Made by a program: the position numbers and the translations under genes | In this document: piece after piece, positions 60,268 through 64,000 of the stretch | How the letters are laid out: each line of letters opens with the position of its first letter | Numbering within the stretch: position 1 is the stretch's first letter | Source of the DNA: Lysinibacillus sp. B2A1 | GTDB lineage: Bacteria > Bacillota > Bacilli > Bacillales_A > Planococcaceae | Assembly (NCBI GenBank): GCA_002973635.1 | Contig: CP027224.1 | Location: 444,501 to 508,500 of the forward strand | Reading direction: 5' to 3' | DNA length: 64,000 nt | The notes under the pieces: generated by a model | Databases searched by the model: none | Seen by the model: the letters and a program-made list of their open reading frames with translations, nothing else | What the model was told of the DNA's origin: nothing

Positions 60268-62306
60268 CCAATCAGCAAAAATTAGAAAACAAAGAAAAAG
60301 TAAAAGAATTCGAACAAATATCTGCTGAGGAGCAGCAAGCAATCCTTGAGAAATACGATATAGAATCGAATGTACGAACAATCACGGGTATTATGAAGCA
60401 TATCATTTTCTTTGGGCTATTAGCATTTTCGTTATTCCAATTATACACAGCAATCTTTGGCCAATTTCCAGCTCAAATACAACGTACTATTCATTTAGGA
60501 TTTGGTTTAACACTTATTTTCTTGCTGTTTCCTGCTCAGAAAAAAGCTGCGAAGCATAAAATCGCATGGTTTGATTATATTTTAGCTATCCTATCCATTG
60601 TAGTAGGTTCCTATTGGACTATCAATTACACGGAGCTTGTTAATAGTAATGGAACGATTACACAAATAGATTTTATAGTTGGAATAACTGCTGTTGTATT
60701 GGTTCTTGAGGCAGCTCGTCGTGCAGTTGGATTACCAATTACAATCATTGCAGTTGTGTTTTTAATATATGCGTATTTTGGTCCGTATTTCCCTGCATTT
60801 ATGGCACATAGAGGTCAAGATTTAGAGAGTATCGTTAATCTTATGTATTATACGACTGATGGTATTTTTGGTACGCCAATTAGTGTTTCTGCTACATTCA
60901 TCTTTATTTTCTTACTGTTTGGTGCTTTTCTGGTAAAGACGGGAGTAGGGCAATATTTTAATGATTTAGCAGTAGCTCTTGCAGGTAAATTAATTGGAGG
61001 ACCTGCTAAGGTAGCGGTGTTTTCAAGTGCGTTACAGGGGACAATTTCGGGAAGCTCTGTTGCAAATGTTGTAACATCAGGCTCATATACGATTCCTATG
61101 ATGAAAAAGCTGGGGTATCGAAAAGAGTTTGCGGGTGCAGTTGAAGCAGCAGCCTCTACAGGTGGTCAGTTAATGCCACCAATTATGGGTGCAGCAGCAT
61201 TTTTAATGGTTGAATTTATCGGACGTGGCATAACATATTGGGATATTGCAAAGGCAGCTGCAATACCTGCACTGTTGTATTTTACAGGTATTTGGATAAT
61301 GACGCATTTTGAGGCAAAGCGTGTAGGGTTAAAAGGCTTACGTGATGATCAAATGCCAAATCGACGAGAGGTATTTAAGAAAATTTATTTGCTGTTACCA
61401 ATTATCGCTATCATCATATTGATGCTAACGGGCACACCAGTGATGCGGGCTGCTCTCTACGGTATTATTATTTCTATAGGTGTAGCAATGTTTAATAAAG
61501 AAACACGATTAAAGCCAAAAGATATTATTGATGCACTAGTTGAAGGAGCACGTACAGCTCTTGGTGTAGTAGCTGCAACTGCCTGTGCAGGTATTATCGT
61601 TGGTGTTGTAGTAAAAACAGGCTTAGGCTTAAGTCTCGCAAATAGTTTAGTATCATTAGCTGGTGGTAGCATTATTTTAACACTAGTTTTTGTTATGATT
61701 GCCTCATTAATACTAGGAATGGGGGCTCCTACAACTGCAAACTATGTCATAACATCAACAATTGCTGCTCCTGCAATCGTAGCTTTATTATCACCGAACA
61801 CACCACAGGAATTGGTGCCAGTAGTTATCTTATTATCAGCTCATTTCTTTGTGTTCTATTTCGGCATTATTGCTGATATAACACCACCAGTAGCACTCGC
61901 TGCCTTTGCGGCTTCGGGTATTTCTGGAGGAGATCCTATTAAAACAGGTGTAAACTCAGCCAAACTTGCCATTGCAGCGTTTATTATTCCTTACATGATT
62001 GTCTTTTCACCTGCGTTACTAATGATTGATACTACGATACCACAAATTTTATGGGTCGTATTCACTGCAATTACTGGTATGGTAGCGATTGGGGCAGGAG
62101 TAATCGGTTACTGGTATCGTAAAATGCTTTGGGTAGAACGTTTGATAGCAATTGCTGCCGGTTTATTACTAATCTATCCAGAGAAATTCTCAGATTGGGC
62201 AGGGCTAGCAATTTTTATCATATTATTTATCATTCAGTTTATAACACAGCATAAAGACATTCCTGGAAAAAGGGACAAGAATGATACTAGTGTGACAGCG
62301 TCTTAA
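60264..62306 (+). CDS. TRAP transporter 4TM/12TM fused permease
   Basis: From ATG 60264 (ATGA overlap; AAAGGAGT site) the protein has about 680 residues. It fuses the small (4-TM) and large (12-TM) TRAP membrane subunits. Visible motifs are VGITAVVLVLEAARRAVGLP, GTISGSSVANVVTSGSYTIP, EAAASTGGQLMPPIMGAAAF and GMGAPTTANYVITSTIAAPA. It uses sodium or proton gradients to import the ligand delivered by the TAXI protein. The operon is binding protein, DUF1850, permease. Confidence 0.93.
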   Translation: MTNQQKLENKEKVKEFEQISAEEQQAILEKYDIESNVRTITGIMKHIIFFGLLAFSLFQLYTAIFGQFPAQIQRTIHLGFGLTLIFLLFPAQKKAAKHKIAWFDYILAILSIVVGSYWTINYTELVNSNGTITQIDFIVGITAVVLVLEAARRAVGLPITIIAVVFLIYAYFGPYFPAFMAHRGQDLESIVNLMYYTTDGIFGTPISVSATFIFIFLLFGAFLVKTGVGQYFNDLAVALAGKLIGGPAKVAVFSSALQGTISGSSVANVVTSGSYTIPMMKKLGYRKEFAGAVEAAASTGGQLMPPIMGAAAFLMVEFIGRGITYWDIAKAAAIPALLYFTGIWIMTHFEAKRVGLKGLRDDQMPNRREVFKKIYLLLPIIAIIILMLTGTPVMRAALYGIIISIGVAMFNKETRLKPKDIIDALVEGARTALGVVAATACAGIIVGVVVKTGLGLSLANSLVSLAGGSIILTLVFVMIASLILGMGAPTTANYVITSTIAAPAIVALLSPNTPQELVPVVILLSAHFFVFYFGIIADITPPVALAAFAASGISGGDPIKTGVNSAKLAIAAFIIPYMIVFSPALLMIDTTIPQILWVVFTAITGMVAIGAGVIGYWYRKMLWVERLIAIAAGLLLIYPEKFSDWAGLAIFIILFIIQFITQHKDIPGKRDKNDTSVTAS

Positions 62307-62564
62307 ATACTTAATGAAATTTAACAGGAATCTGCTGATTATTATAGTGATTAAACCATTGTATAAGGTTTATTTCCCTATAGTTTTCATGTAGATTCTT
62401 TTTTACTTTCTGAAAAGAATTTATCCATAATATGGTTGTTATTAATCTAATAAAGTGATTGGTTTTATATTTATTATGCATATGTAGCATTATTTGTTGA
62501 TTTTTTGTAAAAAGACAATGTATAGTTATATTATCAGAAAATTCTATTAAATAGGAGTGATAAA

Positions 62565-62708
62565 ATGAAAAAGTTGTTAAATTCAAAGTTTGAAACGTAT
62601 TTAATGGATCAAGGGCCTGAATTAGTGATGGAGGAAGAAAAAAATGAGGAGCAGACTATAATCGTTCACTATGATGAATACCCACAAGGTTTTTTTACAA
62701 GTTTATAA
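62565..62708 (+). CDS. Small acidic protein, 47 residues
   Basis: The ATG follows ATAGGAGTGATAAA. The product (MKKLLNSKFETYLMDQGPEL, then EEEKNEEQTIIVHYDEYPQG) is acidic and soluble and is followed by a terminator. It was found by reading the sequence directly. Function unknown. The interval 62307-62564 has nothing else convincing. Confidence 0.5.
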   Translation: MKKLLNSKFETYLMDQGPELVMEEEKNEEQTIIVHYDEYPQGFFTSL

Positions 62709-62719
62709 TATTTATTTGA

Positions 62720-62763
62720 TGGACTGTGCGAAAGAGTGAAACTTTCGGCGCAGTCCTTTTGTT
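62720..62763 (+). terminator. Terminator of the small acidic protein
   Basis: GGACTG-GCGAAAG pairs with CTTTCG-CAGTCC, followed by TTTTG. Confidence 0.85.
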
Positions 62764-62880
62764 GTTTGTACGATTTTTGAAATTTGTATAAAGCATTTGA
62801 ATACAGGTCTAATTACATATGTACTTTTCTGAAATTATTTCATGTATAATGAGTAACAAAAATGAGTATGAGGTGTAATG

Positions 62881-63996
62881 ATGTCAGCTGCAGTAACATT
62901 AGAAGAATCAATATTTCAATGGTTTAATCATTTTCATAAATATCCTGAGGTAAGCTGGAAGGAATATGAGACAACTAAAAAAATTGCGTCCATACTAGAC
63001 GAATTAAATGTAACATATCGTTTATTAGGCGATGTGCCTGGATTAATTGCTGAAATTGGAACCGGGGATGAAATTATTGCTGTTAGAGCAGATATTGATG
63101 CCTTGTGGCAAGAAGTAGATGGGAAATGGCAAGCAAATCACTCATGTGGCCATGATGCGAATATGACAATGGTTCTTGGTGCCTTATTACTACTTAAAGA
63201 TCAGCCCTTGCAACATCGTGTTCGTTTTATTTTTCAACCTGCTGAAGAACTAGGAAATGGTGCCTGCGCAGCCTATGATCGAGGAGCAGTTGAAGGGGTA
63301 TCGCATTTATTCGGTGTACATTTAAGACCGATTGAAGAATTACCACTTGGTAAGGTTTCTCCAGCTATCCATCATGGTGCTGCTTATTTTTTAGAGGGAA
63401 CAATTCAAGGTGTAGATGCACATGGTGCCAGACCACATCAAGGTAAAAACGCCATTGATGTAATTATGGCTGTTCAACAAATGCTGAACAGTATACATCT
63501 ATCGCCGTTTGAGCCACATTCTGCGAAACTAACAAAAATTATTGCGGATGGAGGCAGTACAAATATTATTCCCGGTAACGCTAGTTTTTCAATGGATATT
63601 CGCGCCCAGCAGAATCAACAGCTCGAATTACTCCGAAGTCGTATTGAGTCTGGTTTGAAATCCATCCAGCTACAGTTTGATATTGATATGGACTGGAAGT
63701 GGATTGATTACACGCCAGGCGCTGAAGTTTCACCAATAGCAGCAAGAATGGCAAAAAAGGCAATCATTGAAGCATTAGGTGAGGAGCATTTAGCGGATGA
63801 AATCACTACACCAGGTAGCGATGATTTCCATTTCTATACTGTGAAAAACCCAGAATTAAAAGCGGCGATGATAGGTATTGGGGCTAATCTGACACCAGGA
63901 TTACATCATCCTAAGATGACATTTGATCGTAGTGCATTGATTGATGCTGCAAAAGTACTTGCATGTGTATTAGAAAAAAAGCCAGAATTCGAATAA
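62881..63996 (+). CDS. M20-family amidohydrolase
   Basis: The protein of 371 residues belongs to the M20D amidohydrolase group (IAA-amino-acid hydrolase/N-acyl-L-amino acid amidohydrolase type). It shows YPEVSWKEYETTKKIASIL, AVRADIDALWQEVDG, NHSCGHDANMTMVLG (metal Cys/His), FIFQPAEELGNGAC (catalytic Glu), GVDAHGARPHQGKNAIDVIM and GSDDFHFYTV, then GLHHPKM (final His). It removes an acyl group from N-acyl amino acids or similar compounds. The stop lies at the window edge, so the gene is complete. Two ATG codons are adjacent; 62881 has the better spacing to GAGGTG. Confidence 0.92.
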   Translation: MSAAVTLEESIFQWFNHFHKYPEVSWKEYETTKKIASILDELNVTYRLLGDVPGLIAEIGTGDEIIAVRADIDALWQEVDGKWQANHSCGHDANMTMVLGALLLLKDQPLQHRVRFIFQPAEELGNGACAAYDRGAVEGVSHLFGVHLRPIEELPLGKVSPAIHHGAAYFLEGTIQGVDAHGARPHQGKNAIDVIMAVQQMLNSIHLSPFEPHSAKLTKIIADGGSTNIIPGNASFSMDIRAQQNQQLELLRSRIESGLKSIQLQFDIDMDWKWIDYTPGAEVSPIAARMAKKAIIEALGEEHLADEITTPGSDDFHFYTVKNPELKAAMIGIGANLTPGLHHPKMTFDRSALIDAAKVLACVLEKKPEFE

Positions 63997-64000
63997 AAAA

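Noticed and set aside
62311..62586. 91-residue minus-strand frame after the TRAP permease
   Set aside because: AT-rich with no ribosome site, and it overlaps the promoter and start of the small acidic gene at 62565.

Overview
The window looks like chromosome of a low-GC, spore-forming Bacillaceae bacterium, most likely Lysinibacillus or a close relative. The reasons are an SLH-anchored surface protein, Bce-type antimicrobial-peptide modules, a YocH-like 3D-domain hydrolase, AT-rich codon use and strong AGGAGG ribosome sites. It contains one complete prophage of about 36 kb (about 5.76-41.88 kb) between two host segments. The genus is an inference from gene style, not from a marker gene.

Left host segment (1-5.7 kb): the 3' part of a surface protein with cadherin-like repeats and three SLH motifs; a NupC-type nucleoside transporter; a decayed, frameshifted gene; a small membrane protein; and a 42-bp sequence repeated seven times in tandem. 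Just outside attL are the decayed 3' end of a gene homologous to the prophage's last gene and a degenerate copy of its integrase arm sites. This points to a second, mostly deleted prophage once integrated in tandem at the same site.

Prophage: 56-bp direct repeats (5758-5813 and 41827-41882) are the att cores. The leftward immunity block is tyrosine integrase, ImmA-like metallopeptidase and cI-type repressor, with divergent overlapping promoters. The rightward early block has small regulators, a Rad50/SbcC-like ATPase, RecT, an MBL-fold hydrolase, a replication-initiation protein, a DnaB-like helicase and a RuvC-like resolvase. It ends with an ArpU-type late regulator, which is followed by four near-palindromic 17-bp sites and a TATAAT box without a -35. 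The late block is HNH, TerS, TerL, portal, protease and HK97-type capsid. Connectors follow, then a PBSX-like contractile tail (sheath, tube, chaperone with a -1 frameshift signal, tape measure, XkdP/Q/R/S/T/U-like baseplate, fibre), holin and a VanY-like endolysin. The head and packaging genes are HK97-like and the tail is myovirus-like, so the phage is mosaic. A cargo (moron) block at 38.4-41.7 kb carries a secreted peptide, a PH/SHOCT protein, a HEPN-like protein with an RNSLAH motif, two small genes including an HTH regulator, and an HTH replication-like protein behind a 22-bp palindrome.

Right host segment (41.9-64 kb): a structured sequence next to attR; a PhnA-type zinc-ribbon protein; an ECF sigma/anti-sigma pair with a matching ECF promoter; a zf-HC2 membrane protein; a YfbR-like HD nucleotidase; and a complete BceRS-BceAB module with a candidate BceR operator. 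Next is a signalling cluster: a 7TMR-DISM hybrid kinase frameshifted in a C run, a GGDEF cyclase and a SARP-type response regulator. The segment ends with a LysM/3D hydrolase, a lipoprotein Cu/Zn superoxide dismutase, a TAXI-type TRAP transporter operon and an M20 amidohydrolase. No tRNA, rRNA, insertion sequence or CRISPR array was recognised.
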